Of a DNA stretch of 14,313 bases, positions 1-7,773 are shown piece after piece. A program made the translations under genes and the position numbers. Each line of letters opens with the position of its first letter. Position 1 is the first letter of the stretch. Below the pieces are notes generated by a model, which was given only the letters and a program-made list of their open reading frames with translations, was not told where the DNA came from and made no database searches. This DNA is from Spongospora subterranea (taxonomy: Eukaryota; Endomyxa; Phytomyxea; Plasmodiophorida; Plasmodiophoridae), in the NCBI GenBank assembly GCA_900404475.1, contig OUQQ01000309.1, forward strand, positions 2,282 to 16,594. The letters run 5' to 3'.

Positions 1-669
1 GATGCCTGGCTGTACCAACACGAAAGTGACGCTATCTCAACAAAGTATCCTCTTCATGCTGTCGAAATCAAGCAAATATTGCTCCATATCGGCAACGTGA
101 TCCGCTCCACAAGCCGTTATTATGTGCAGATTTTTTCTATGAACCTCTGTTTACAAGCGGATTTTGTATTATTGTCGCTATGCGGTATGGAGGAAGACGA
201 AGCCATTCAATACGTTGCCCCGGCCATTATGCGCTGGTTCATTTCTGATAAGCGATCCGGAAAAATAATATACTCGAGGGACTCACAATCTGACCAAGCA
301 GGAAAAATGTTATCTGATTTATTTTGTTTGTCTCTCTACCGTATTATAAAGAAGCGTCAAGCTGGGATCGTAAATGAAGCCACGTTCCAGCTCCAACGCC
401 TACTTGAATCTTTGAAAGTCAGTACTATTCCTCAAATTACTCAAGCCCCTATTCCCAAAAAAAAAAAAAATTCTCGAGCAAGAAATGATCGGAAAACAAA
501 GGCTACTCCTTTAGCCTTGGCTATTCGGGATCAAGCCAAATCTATTCGGAAAACGAAGGCTTTTGGTCAAGCCAATACTAGTCGGGAAAAAAATCTATTC
601 CTCAAGTCAATACTGTCAGAACCAACGAGACTCCTTCGATGCTACGCTGCGATTTACCCTGTTCTATAA
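1..669 (+). CDS. Unrecognised protein with basic repetitive tail, 5' truncated
   Basis: The frame is open from base 1 to a TAA at 667-669 (about 222 residues), so the true start lies outside the window or in an upstream exon; the TTG at 79 is not a credible eukaryotic start. The first ~120 residues look globular, with a hydrophobic stretch around FVLLSLCGMEEDEAIQYV and a mixed-charge helix-like part around DLFCLSLYRIIKKRQAG. The last ~80 residues are very basic (a KKKK run encoded by an A-tract at about 459-471) and made of loose repeats around RKTKA and QAN. I recognise no family. It could be a nuclear or nucleic-acid-binding protein or a mobile-element protein, but nothing in the sequence decides this. 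The long open frame is the main support. Confidence 0.45.
   Translation, partial: DAWLYQHESDAISTKYPLHAVEIKQILLHIGNVIRSTSRYYVQIFSMNLCLQADFVLLSLCGMEEDEAIQYVAPAIMRWFISDKRSGKIIYSRDSQSDQAGKMLSDLFCLSLYRIIKKRQAGIVNEATFQLQRLLESLKVSTIPQITQAPIPKKKKNSRARNDRKTKATPLALAIRDQAKSIRKTKAFGQANTSREKNLFLKSILSEPTRLLRCYAAIYPVL
425..625 (+). repeat. Degenerate ~35-nt tandem repeats in the tail of the left-edge ORF
   Basis: Several imperfect units follow each other, each pairing a (A/G)(T/G)TCGG element with a later CAAGCC-like element: about 425-450 (partial), 485-520, 521-543 (short), 544-582 and 583-622. CAAGCCAA occurs twice and a CAAGTCAA variant once. They encode variations of a basic RKTKA / QAN peptide. Unit length is irregular, so this is an old, eroded array. 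Confidence 0.4.
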
Positions 670-840
670 TTGGCAGTAATTTAATACAGAGTAATTCGTC
701 CATTTAAGGTGGTTGTTTTGAACAGCAACTTTTTGAATAGTTTGAAATAATAGTGAGTCTGTTGATACAGGATGTGCCTGGTAAATCTCTCGGCAGCTGA
801 GCGGAGACGCGCCTCCTAAAAAATTATGGCAAAGTTTTAG
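670..840. other. Intergenic, nothing recognised
   Basis: AT-rich sequence after the TAA of the left-edge ORF. No gene, RNA or repeat could be supported on either strand. Confidence 0.4.
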
Positions 841-1038
841 TTCAACACACAAACAGAAAACAGGGTACCATTCACAGTGGATGCTTCGAATGTCGCAGCA
901 AAAAATATCCTGAGAACATCTTCGGAAGCGGCAAGACAACTGAATCTCACAAATGGCACAGATAAATGCTACACTTCAAATTTGCAGAACGAGAAAATGC
1001 TAAAGCAGATCATCCCACGCGATGCATCGTGTTCTTGA
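841..1038 (+). other. Coding-like open frame, possible exon or fragment
   Basis: Sixty-five codons are open after a TAG at 838-840 and end at TGA 1036-1038, with no ATG near the start. The peptide is hydrophilic, with two N-glycosylation-like sites (NLT, NGT) and two cysteines, and its composition resembles a secreted-protein exon more than random sequence. The following bases continue in another frame as a Ser/Thr-rich peptide (TGDTAYIIPGSTSTSTRH, to about 1207), so this could be one exon of a gene with introns or a frameshifted relic. No family recognised. Confidence 0.25.
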
Positions 1039-1207
1039 CACTGGTGATACCGCATATATAATACCAGGATCAACGTCAACTTCAACTCGCCATACCTCCA
1101 AGCGGGGCGCTAGCCAATCGTTGAGGCCGCTGCTTGCGAGAAGATATCCCAGAGGAGTCAAATCCACACTTCCAATGGGGCCCGTTCGACGCGATTCTCC
1201 CGCGTAA

Positions 1208-1340
1208 CAAGAGGGCGACCAATCCGGCGGTCTGATGAGCCGAACGGCGAAATCAGGTCGTGCGGATGAATATTTGCAAAGCGAAGATCACAGAAAACAG
1301 AAAACGGTGAACGCTGTGGAAGCGTCAAAGAATCATCTCA
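1208..1340. other. No gene recognised
   Basis: Only very short open frames on either strand. The Ser/Thr-rich frame from the left ends at 1207 and the dispersed fragment begins near 1340. Confidence 0.35.
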
Positions 1341-1560
1341 TGGCCACTGGACTATAGCACCTATCCCAACTGTAATCTGGTCTAATAGGTTCCTCCAGTG
1401 GATACTCAAAGGTACTTGTAGCGGCCAGGCTGAAGTAGGGAAACAACTGGGAGTACACAGGATTACTCGACCCATGAGAACCCGCCAACCTTTGTATAAT
1501 CAGTCAATCATAGACCATAGTCCAATCTGAGCATAGCCCGGTTTTCCATGGTCAGACCCA
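1340..1560 (-). pseudogene. Dispersed gene fragment, copy 1
   Basis: On the minus strand this reads SNPVYSQLFPYFSLAATSTF and, after a few residues, LEEPIRPDYSWD, before a stop. Bases about 1371-1500 are clearly related to 6850-6970, including the shared stretch around TCTAATAGGTTCCTCCA and GCTACAAGTA on the reverse strand. There is no start codon, no flanking exon and no continuation of the longer open frame of the second copy, so this is best read as a relic. The family is not recognised. Confidence 0.45.
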
Positions 1561-2214
1561 GACCTGGAGAAATGGAAGTCAGGAACAGTTTTGAGCATGA
1601 TATGGAAGGGTCCCCACGAATTGCCAAGGTTTCCGAAAATTTTCCAGTTGATTAAGAGATCTGTTTGACCTGTATCTCCTCCCGTTTTTTCATGACTTCA
1701 TTGCGGTGAGTTTTCCTTCCTCTGCCTCTCTTCCTGTTTTCTTGATTTTGTTTGAAAAATGGGCAATGCCTCGCTACAGTACTTGAATCCTGCTTCTTTA
1801 CCAATTTTGCTAGAGCAGTTCACTAATTGTCTTGGTTATCTTTCCTATCGATGCCGCATCTGGTCGCCCGTCAGTAGAGGTACGGTCTGTAAAAACGGCT
1901 ACAAGCATCAGGAACAGCCTTCAGATGTCTGATCACCTCCTTGACCGATTGCTGTCCTATACAATCAACTCCCAGCCGGTTCCACGCCAATGGCGAGACT
2001 GGGTCTATATTATAATGACCTGGCTTATTTCACAATGTAATTGAGAATTTCAAAACTCCATTGCCAACTTAACGCCATTGAGAGCTTAACGCTTCCAACT
2101 GGTAAATTTGAATGATGATGCACGAGAGAGAGAAATATTGAAAACGCAAAACATCGATTGGTGAAAATATGGTCGGGCTTGTAATTTTTCAGGCCCATCG
2201 CCACGATTCCGTAA
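1561..2214. other. Gene-poor stretch
   Basis: Short open frames only. A minus-strand frame at about 1875-2010 reads plausibly (GVDCIGQQSVKEVIRHLK) and a plus-strand frame covers 1832-2044, but neither has exon boundaries or a partner. I see no RNA gene or repeat. Confidence 0.3.
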
Positions 2215-2421
2215 ACATACTCGACCAGATGGTGTGGTGGACGATGTCAATCTGCGTTGTGGGCTGGGGCCCGTCCTAGTTGGGGTATTGATTTTTCAAC
2301 AAATTGCGATGCTCTTCCATTAACGACGGCAGTTCTTGGCGCTGAAATCACCCATTCCATTCCCAATGCCATATATCTTCCGACAGCGACAACGACAGCT
2401 CAATCACCGTTTCAAAGCTGA
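2215..2421 (+). other. Coding-like open frame, possible exon
   Basis: Sixty-eight codons are open between TAA 2212-2214 and TGA 2419-2421. The peptide begins TYSTRWCGGRCQSALWAG and ends in a Thr/Ser-rich part (IYLPTATTTAQSPF). The WCGGRCQ motif resembles the end of a hevein-type chitin-binding (CBM18) domain, but the upstream CC-x-x-x-G-x-CG half is not visible, so I do not assign it. No ATG; an exon or a relic. Confidence 0.25.
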
Positions 2422-2526
2422 TATAATCAACAATAACGTCGTTACGACATCTGAACAGTCTACAGTCAATTACATGAGATAATGCAAACAACGATGACGT
2501 CGTCGCATCTGCAGAGTCATCGTCAA
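2422..2526 (+). repeat. Two-unit degenerate direct repeat (~48 nt)
   Basis: Bases 2422-2470 and 2478-2526 match loosely: both contain ATAAT, then an AACAA-like run, ACGTCGT, CATCTG, and end in GTC. The first unit reads DIINNNVVTTSEQS and the second DNANNDDVVASAESS, each in its own frame, so the repeat was probably coding once. Confidence 0.4.
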
Positions 2527-2678
2527 AAGACGTTGCGACATGTCCAAGAAGTCAAACAATGGTCCACAATTTCGCGGACAGCATATCCGGCCTCAATACA
2601 TGTCCATTATCCAGAGTGGATCTTTGCCGATCTGCATTTCCTGCCCGATACGAACTCGTCGACAACAATGATGTGTAA
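2478..2678 (+). other. Coding-like open frame, Ser-rich with four Cys
   Basis: Sixty-six codons are open from after TGA 2475-2477 to TAA 2676-2678. The peptide is Ser/Asp-rich with cysteines in CPRS, TCPLS and LCRS contexts and looks more coding-like than the longer overlapping frame at 2482-2742. There is no ATG at the start, and the preceding tracts (2215-2421, then 2422-2470) lie in other frames. This is either a multi-exon gene I cannot splice or a frameshifted relic. Confidence 0.25.
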
Positions 2679-3413
2679 TATGTCCGGCCAGCATTTTCAA
2701 TCGCACCATCATTTTAATTCTGACGGCAAAGGCGTTGGGTGAAAAAGGATAAAGCGAGGAATAAAATCTGATCACCTTGCACAGATTGTATTGAAATAAC
2801 AGGTGACGCAAGTCGCACTCTGGTGTAATTCAACGACAAAGGTTAAATTTCAATAAATCTCCAGCGAAGATGATCAGTGCATTATCGATGAAATGGATCT
2901 AATCCATGCACCGGTGATCAAATAACGAAGTTCCCAGATCTTCGGTCAAAAATCACGTACACGAAGAGCTCGTGGACTGCAGCGGTCTTTGCTCGTTGCT
3001 CAACCATGACTAATAAAAAAATAATGCGAACTACAAGCCGAATTAGACCCAAACGCAGGCCCGAAATTCGAATCATTTTCGACTTGGTTGGCCTCCCAAA
3101 TCGAACAAGACGAAACACATTGTTTCACCAAATTGCTGCTTTCGTTGAGTTTGAACGCCCCTTCCATTTCATGAGAGATCCGTCATTAACTATTAACAGC
3201 TAATGCCTCGCGCTCAACAGATACTGGTTGAAGCTCGAAAAGGGCAGTGCAGAGGAGTAGCCAATTGAGATGAAATATACTCCTACATAGCTGTCCCGCA
3301 GTTACATTTGTCGCGAACTTCAGCGAAAACATCCAAGTTTATCCAGGATAGTTTCGCTTGCACTGTTTCAAAGCTGTGGATTGGTAGAATATTACATTGT
3401 ATTTTTCCAATGT
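2679..3413. other. Intergenic, no gene supported
   Basis: Only short frames on both strands (for example 3006-3203 plus and 2918-3118 minus, which overlap on opposite strands). The right end contains the 3' flank of NodB paralogue 1, which is loosely related to the flank of paralogue 2 (shared TCCAGGA and TTGGCCAA elements). Confidence 0.4.
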
Positions 3414-3419
3414 TTTAAT
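3414..3419 (-). terminator. Candidate polyadenylation signal ATTAAA
   Basis: ATTAAA on the minus strand, about 40 nt beyond the stop of NodB paralogue 1. It is a common variant of AATAAA at a plausible distance; paralogue 2 has AATAAA at the equivalent place. Confidence 0.35.
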
Positions 3420-3459
3420 TGGTTGGCCAAAGGATTGCCGGGTATTCTCCGTTTTGGAA

Positions 3460-4694
3460 TTACGCCACATATGCGTTACCATATGGACCTCCAGATCCTT
3501 TACAGACTGGTGTGTTACATGACTTATAGCACTGATCAACAGTAACGAAGGTGTATCCATGACCCTTGAAGTATCGTATAACCTGTTTGACCACATCTGT
3601 TATTGAGGGCGCAATAGATCACAGGTCAGATCATTATCACAATCGCGGTCGTCAATATGGGATGATCTACCTGGTCGCATACCGGCGTAAAAGTCGCCCA
3701 TTTGAATAACGGCTGAGTTACCCAGGCCAACATGCTCCTCGAACGCTTTGATGATGTCTGCGACGAGGTCCTGTGGAAGCAAATTCGTTGAGTACGGTGC
3801 AATCATTGTGTTAATTCAGCGATGAGTTACATTGGAGGAGTAGTTTCGCACGTCTCTAACTCCACCGTCAGCCTGCACATTCCACATTGATATGACTAGG
3901 CCTGAGAACAATATTGAATCCTCAAATATCAATCAAGACAAAAAGGGAGCAAGTTGAACCAAACAATTGATGAGTAGCGTGATTTGCAAAGAAATATTCA
4001 GCAGATACGACGCACAATAGTACTGGTATTACTGTGGAATCCGCCATCACATCAATGAAATTTGAAATGTTTGAAATGCACCAATGTTGGAGTTATCGAA
4101 CAATAAACCAAAAGAAGACTCAAGAAATTCAAGCTAGATAATTGTTACAGAACGTTCAACAACTAAAAGCAAAAAGTTAGCTAGACATTTTGCTATACGC
4201 TCCGCATGTGATATCCGAATGTGAGATAACTTACCAAATTTGTCGGATATGTGTTGTGCTTGCCTTGGGAGAAGTTCTCCATAAGCAGGGCGGAAATATT
4301 TAGGTTTATGGCCCTCAGTGCATTTCTTGATCCATTCTGCCGACAACTGTATCTCTTCATCAATCTCTTGTATCTGCATATCGGGCAAGTGCTGAGTGTC
4401 AATTGAGAGCATCTCAAGCTGATGCCCTTCGTCGAGTATCTTTGACGCCATGCGACACAATTCGTCCTCATCATAAGATCCATAGGCTCTTGCCGTAAAG
4501 AACGTTGCTGTGATGTTAGCTTCTCGTAGTTCGCCCATAAGGAGTTCATCATAAGCTGGAATGAAATTTTTGTCGAAGGTAAGCGCCACAACTTGGCGTC
4601 GGTTTCCACATGACGACAGCGCCTTGACTTCTGCTGCAATGACAAACTCAAACGCAACCACACAGACTAATAGGATTACGAACATTGCAACCAT
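3460..4694 (-). CDS. Secreted NodB-fold polysaccharide deacetylase homologue, paralogue 1, active site lost
   Basis: Exon 1 is 4694-4235 (donor GTAAGT). Intron 1 runs 4234-3902 (TTCTCAG). Exon 2 starts at 3901 and ends at 3671; intron 4/last is 3670-3597 (GTAGAT...AACAG); the last exon is 3596-3460 (TAA). An in-frame TGA at 3818-3816 disappears if 3830-3771 (GTAACT...CCACAG, 60 nt) is also an intron, giving 255 residues. The ATG at 4694 gives a signal peptide (MVAMFVILLVCVVAFEFVIA). NodB signatures follow: VVALTFD at 35-41, ATFF at 63-66, DEGH at 88-91, YFRPAYG at 133-139, LVISMWNV, and a C-terminal YTFVTVDQC. The family's second Asp of TFDD is Lys42, the HxxxH pair is Leu96 and Thr100, and the late His is absent, so metal-dependent deacetylation is unlikely. 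A secreted carbohydrate-binding or decoy role is inference. Confidence 0.8.
3476..3674. repeat. Near-identical 3' block, copy 1 (most of last exon, intron, exon-2 end)
   Basis: These 199 bases match 7790-7988 with one substitution. The 74-nt intron inside is identical in both copies. Beyond both edges the paralogues differ strongly, so the block looks recently homogenised. Confidence 0.9.
3771..3830 (-). other. Candidate 60-nt intron covering an in-frame TGA in paralogue 1
   Basis: On the minus strand it starts GTAACT and ends GCTTCCACAG, with CTGAATTAAC as a possible branch site. Its length is a multiple of three and it contains the in-frame TGA 3818-3816. Removing it joins NYSSN to DLVADIIKAFEE, which resumes similarity with paralogue 2 (PRITKTFEE). 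Paralogue 2 has no intron here, so it may be a real extra intron or ordinary coding sequence with a nonsense mutation. Confidence 0.4.
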
Positions 4695-5014
4695 ATTTAA
4701 AGAATGAAAGACTGTGAGCTGGAATTCCAAAGGGCAGATCGAGGAGATATTTGAAAACAGTTTGCATAACTGGTTATGGCGCCAGAATTGCGAGATAGAG
4801 TTTAACGCGGGTGACCGGGTGGCAACAAGTACAGAGCCGTTGGCAGATATTCATTGGGTGTGATGTGAGGACACTTCGGTGTGATGTGACAATAATTGTG
4901 TGATCGAGAACCACACAGACTCTCAGGCAACAGGAAATATCTTCAGTAACCCAGTGCTCTTTTGGAGTGAATTAGGCTGAAAGGAAACTCACCATCAACT
5001 CGGACGGCGTGAAA
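4572..5014. repeat. Conserved signal-peptide and promoter block, copy 1
   Basis: This stretch matches 8696-9136 with about ten substitutions and single-base indels in roughly 440 bases. It holds the codons for the signal peptide and first mature residues, the 5' leader and about 320 bases of upstream DNA. On either side similarity drops sharply, so the block stands out as a converted or strongly constrained segment. Confidence 0.85.
4857..4904. promoter_or_regulatory. Direct repeats GGTGTGATGTGA upstream of paralogue 1
   Basis: The 12-mer GGTGTGATGTGA occurs at 4857-4868 and 4878-4889, with a shortened GTGTGAT at 4898-4904, about 165-210 nt upstream of the ATG. The same arrangement is kept at 8981-9027 before paralogue 2. 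Spacing of 21 nt between equal points puts the copies on one face of the helix, as expected of a transcription-factor site. The factor is unknown. Confidence 0.4.
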
Positions 5015-5649
5015 ATTTTCAGTGATCGGGAACGTGATGATTAAATGGTGTATCGGACGACGCTCAGATTGAGCCATATCAACAGGGACCAATTTACAGT
5101 GAGGTCAAGAGACTTGTACAGCGCTCTCTTATCACTTTCATTGGGTGGTTGATAAATTCACAAACATTCGATTTTGCGCTTGAATTAGATAAAAATAGGG
5201 TTTTAAACTGGACATCCAACGGAAACTTGTACAAACTATACAAAGTTGTGTCCCCGCGGAGCTACTTGAAGTAACTTCTTGGAATCCAAATTGGCTCAAA
5301 TTATGGGTTCTCCTCTAAAATCAGCCGGGTACTAACTGGTTGGGAAACAGGGTAAAACATCAAATGTATCAAATTTGGAGAACGTTGGTTGCAAAATGCA
5401 AACTATTCCCAAGGGAAATCTGTTTTGCCTTGTTTAAAGACTTGGGACTCATCGTCGTAAGGTGCAGACATGTTTCACTTGTCCAGCTCGCTTTCAAGGT
5501 TTTCAGACAGTTTCTCGGCAAAGCGACGGGTTTTCCGTGAATTTCGATGTTGTGATATCGCAAGTGTCTTTAGTTTACCAATACAATTATTTGCTGTACT
5601 GTCGTCATGATCATATTACGTTCTGATTTTTTAAGCGAAAGATCAGAGT
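5015..5649. other. Shared intergenic region between divergent genes, unit 1
   Basis: No gene supported. The DNA is recognisably related to 9137-9709, with many indels: shared anchors include GGACGACGCTCAG, TTGCGCTTGA, AAACTGGACATCCAA and CGCAAGTGT. It separates the NodB promoter from the divergent plus-strand exon and belongs to the older part of the duplication. Confidence 0.6.
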
Positions 5650-5976
5650 TTGAACAACTTCCAACGATTCGATATCGCCAACCTGTGCAAAAATCTCTCT
5701 GAAAGCGATGACAAGTTGTACAGAGTTTGGGAAGTAAAGATAGCGGTACAGGTGAGATGTGTAAACAAAGTTTTACAAGAGGTTATAAGAATGTACGGAG
5801 GGCTGTACACATCCACACAACAGGGAATCCACGCTCGTTCAGGCATTTTCAATGATGCGAACAGTGAATCACAAATATGGCGTTTGAATATTGTTTTTTT
5901 AGAACATCAAAAGGCTCAAGATAAATTTCAACTTGACCTTTGATGAAAAAGCGACATCTTCATTTTCGTACGATTA
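5650..5976 (+). CDS. Partial divergent gene, unit 1, two candidate exons
   Basis: Candidate exon a ends at 5751 with a consensus donor (CAG then GTGAGA), the intron runs 5752-5902 and ends in GTTTTTTTAG, and exon b starts at 5903 in the same phase; its right end (here the last complete TAC before a possible GTGGGA donor) is uncertain. The spliced peptide carries NFQRFDIANLCK and then NIKRLKINFNLTFDEK. Unit 2 encodes NFQRFDYANLCK and NIQRLQK with VKFSSTLD, and most base differences in these words are synonymous, which supports real coding. The true 5' end is unknown: 5650 is TTG with a stop just upstream. No family recognised. It is transcribed away from NodB paralogue 1. Confidence 0.4.
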
Positions 5977-6412
5977 CGTGGGATTTTAACATTGTACTCA
6001 CTCTCAGGAGAGATGAACTCAACTTGATGGAGCATGGTCATCGCCAGACGGTAATGATGTTGGTCTTATTTGATTCGGACTCCAGTGTGACTAAATAGCT
6101 TAGACTGGATACGAAAAAACTTACTGAAGCCTTGTGCCCGGGCCCGCGCCTTTTCAACGCCGATGCCACTAATACAGCAAACATTGATGGATTCCTCTTA
6201 TGTAAAATCAGATCAAATGCCTCTCGAAGAAAGTCCCTCGTTTTCTGGGGAAAACATCGGTGCAGCAAAGCTAAAGCTCTGCTTTATTCCTTTGTATACG
6301 TTCGCCTTCATACAATGATTGTTCAAATTTCGCGATCATGAGAAAACCCCTCTTATAAAGGTGCTCTTGTCTATGGCTCTTTCATTGATCCTCTTACACG
6401 CTTGGTTGAACT
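5977..6412. other. No gene supported
   Basis: Short frames only. A plus-strand peptide at about 6013-6098 (RDELNLMEHGHRQTVMMLVL) after a CTCTCAG could be a further exon of the divergent gene but has no counterpart in unit 2. ORFs at 6038-6268 minus and 6132-6341 plus overlap on opposite strands and neither is convincing. Confidence 0.3.
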
Positions 6413-7210
6413 TCATATAGCGAGCATCACGTTTGGTAGGGGAAAGGATGCTGGTGCACTCCGACAAGTCCACGTCTGTTTGGGATTCCTGAACTTGGTT
6501 CGTTTGGTTGGCCTCACCACAAATTGTCGTTCTGTATAAGTCTCAATTAGCCTCCTATCGCGAGGAAACCGAACCAAAACCGGCGCACGGGATGAGAATG
6601 ATCGAAATAAATGACAACTACCTGTCGGGGTTGCATCATTAACTGTAACTTGATTGTAGAAATATCGCACGCTCTGAACAATCGTAGGTTCTCCATATTC
6701 AGAGGTTCTCATTACTCTTTGGGCAAAAGGCAGATTTGTTGCTTCCTCGTATTGGTTGTTCCAAATTGATTTTGACGAGACGACCTGACCGTATTGTTGC
6801 GAACCAATTCGCACAGCGTGTCGAAAGATTTCTGCTTCCATACCAATAGCTGGTCTAATAGGTTCCTCCACTGGATATCAAAGCTACTTGTAGCGCCCAG
6901 GCGGAATATGGGAAAACCTGGAAAGAATCAGGTTACCCGAACCATAAGGACCCGTGAACCTTCGCATACCATTACCATAATCCTTCCAATACCATCAACT
7001 GAGCCAACTTTGGAGAGCCGAAAAGGTTGAAGCTGCATAGCTCCTTCTTCTGTTGACCTTCTCCTGTGTTGCAGAGTTGACAGTTTCTCCAAGCTGCGAC
7101 GCAACATGACTGCAGCTAAATAACTGCCCTAAAAGGAAACCAGTCGTTAGATTCAGAAGTATGATCTTTTCTTGTGCTTTTATCAGGATATGTCTGACAA
7201 AAATTTTCAT
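6413..7210 (-). pseudogene. Broken or mis-spliced minus-strand gene, copy 2 of the dispersed fragment
   Basis: An ATG at 7210 opens a frame with a hydrophobic stretch (IILLNLTTGFLLGQLFSCSH) that could be a secretion signal, ending near 6995. A second frame covers about 6871-6413 and contains EEPIRPAIGMEAEIF and VTVNDATPTG, the latter followed by a possible donor GTAGTT. The part at 6850-6970 matches 1371-1500, and against that copy one base is missing (GAGTAT against GATAT), which shifts the frame and creates stops. I could not build a clean gene. A relic is the simpler reading; an intron-rich gene remains possible. Function unknown. Confidence 0.35.
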
Positions 7211-7723
7211 TTGATTTCCTCAATTTTTGCGACAATCAAACAAGCGGACCTACATTGCATATATGCTGCAATCGCTGAAGAAGCAGCATCATTGAAGAGG
7301 TCTTCGGTTGCGAACGTCATGTAATAAGAGCTAATGCGTCTCGTGTAAATTGGTCAGAACATACAGACAAACCAAAATAGCTGATCGGATTGCTCAGTCG
7401 TAAACGTGCTTACGCCGTTGATCGCCACTCGTTTGATTGAATAAAAAGTGTATGTTGGTTTCAAGTGCATTAGACGAAGAGAAGTACAGTAATTCGTAAA
7501 AAGCGACGATTGAATATAGGGTGCTGTTATTTCAATCGTGATGACGGGGTTCACAAAATCGCAGTTTCCGGTTTTTTGATCGTTGTCAGACCTGGAAATG
7601 TATCTTCATAAAAAAAAACGTCCACAAGTATGTTTTCGGCGAACGTTGGTCATGAATGCAAAGTGTATCCAGGAGAGTCTCGGTTGAATCATATCACGGC
7701 TGTTGACTGATGGGATAATGCAT
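7211..7723. other. No gene supported
   Basis: AT-rich sequence downstream of NodB paralogue 2; the only longer frame (7354-7554, minus) lacks an ATG and resembles nothing. An A-run lies near 7610-7618. Confidence 0.4.
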
Positions 7724-7729
7724 TTTATT
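7724..7729 (-). terminator. Polyadenylation signal AATAAA, paralogue 2
   Basis: AATAAA on the minus strand about 45 nt past the stop codon, at the usual distance for a eukaryotic 3' end. Confidence 0.5.
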
Positions 7730-7773
7730 TGTCAAATGATCTAATGGCTGGCCAACGAATACTTTCGTTGGAT

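Noticed and set aside
1875..2010. Minus-strand QSVKEVIRHLK as a third NodB C-terminus
   Set aside because: It resembles VVKQVIRYFK of the paralogues over about eight residues only; the following YTFVTVDQC and the exon borders are missing.
3597..3670. DDRDCDNDLTCDLLRPQ tail of the exon-2 ORFs (also at 7911-7984)
   Set aside because: It is the translated start of the 74-nt intron (GTAGAT...AACAG); splicing restores the conserved C-terminus in both copies.
4193..4663. 156-residue minus-strand ORF inside exon 1 of paralogue 1
   Set aside because: Shadow frame: it has no signature, has no counterpart in paralogue 2, and the other frame carries the NodB motifs.
4659..4730. Longer NodB N-termini beginning at 4730 and 8854
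   Set aside because: Both begin with TTG. The ATGs 36 bases further in (4694, 8818) have a good context (AAATATGG) and begin the signal peptide directly.
6490..6530. GQPNEP on the minus strand as a C-type lectin motif
   Set aside because: The frame has a TGA directly before it and lacks the surrounding Trp and Cys residues; a similar GGCCAACCAA string at 3083-3110 is too short to support homology.
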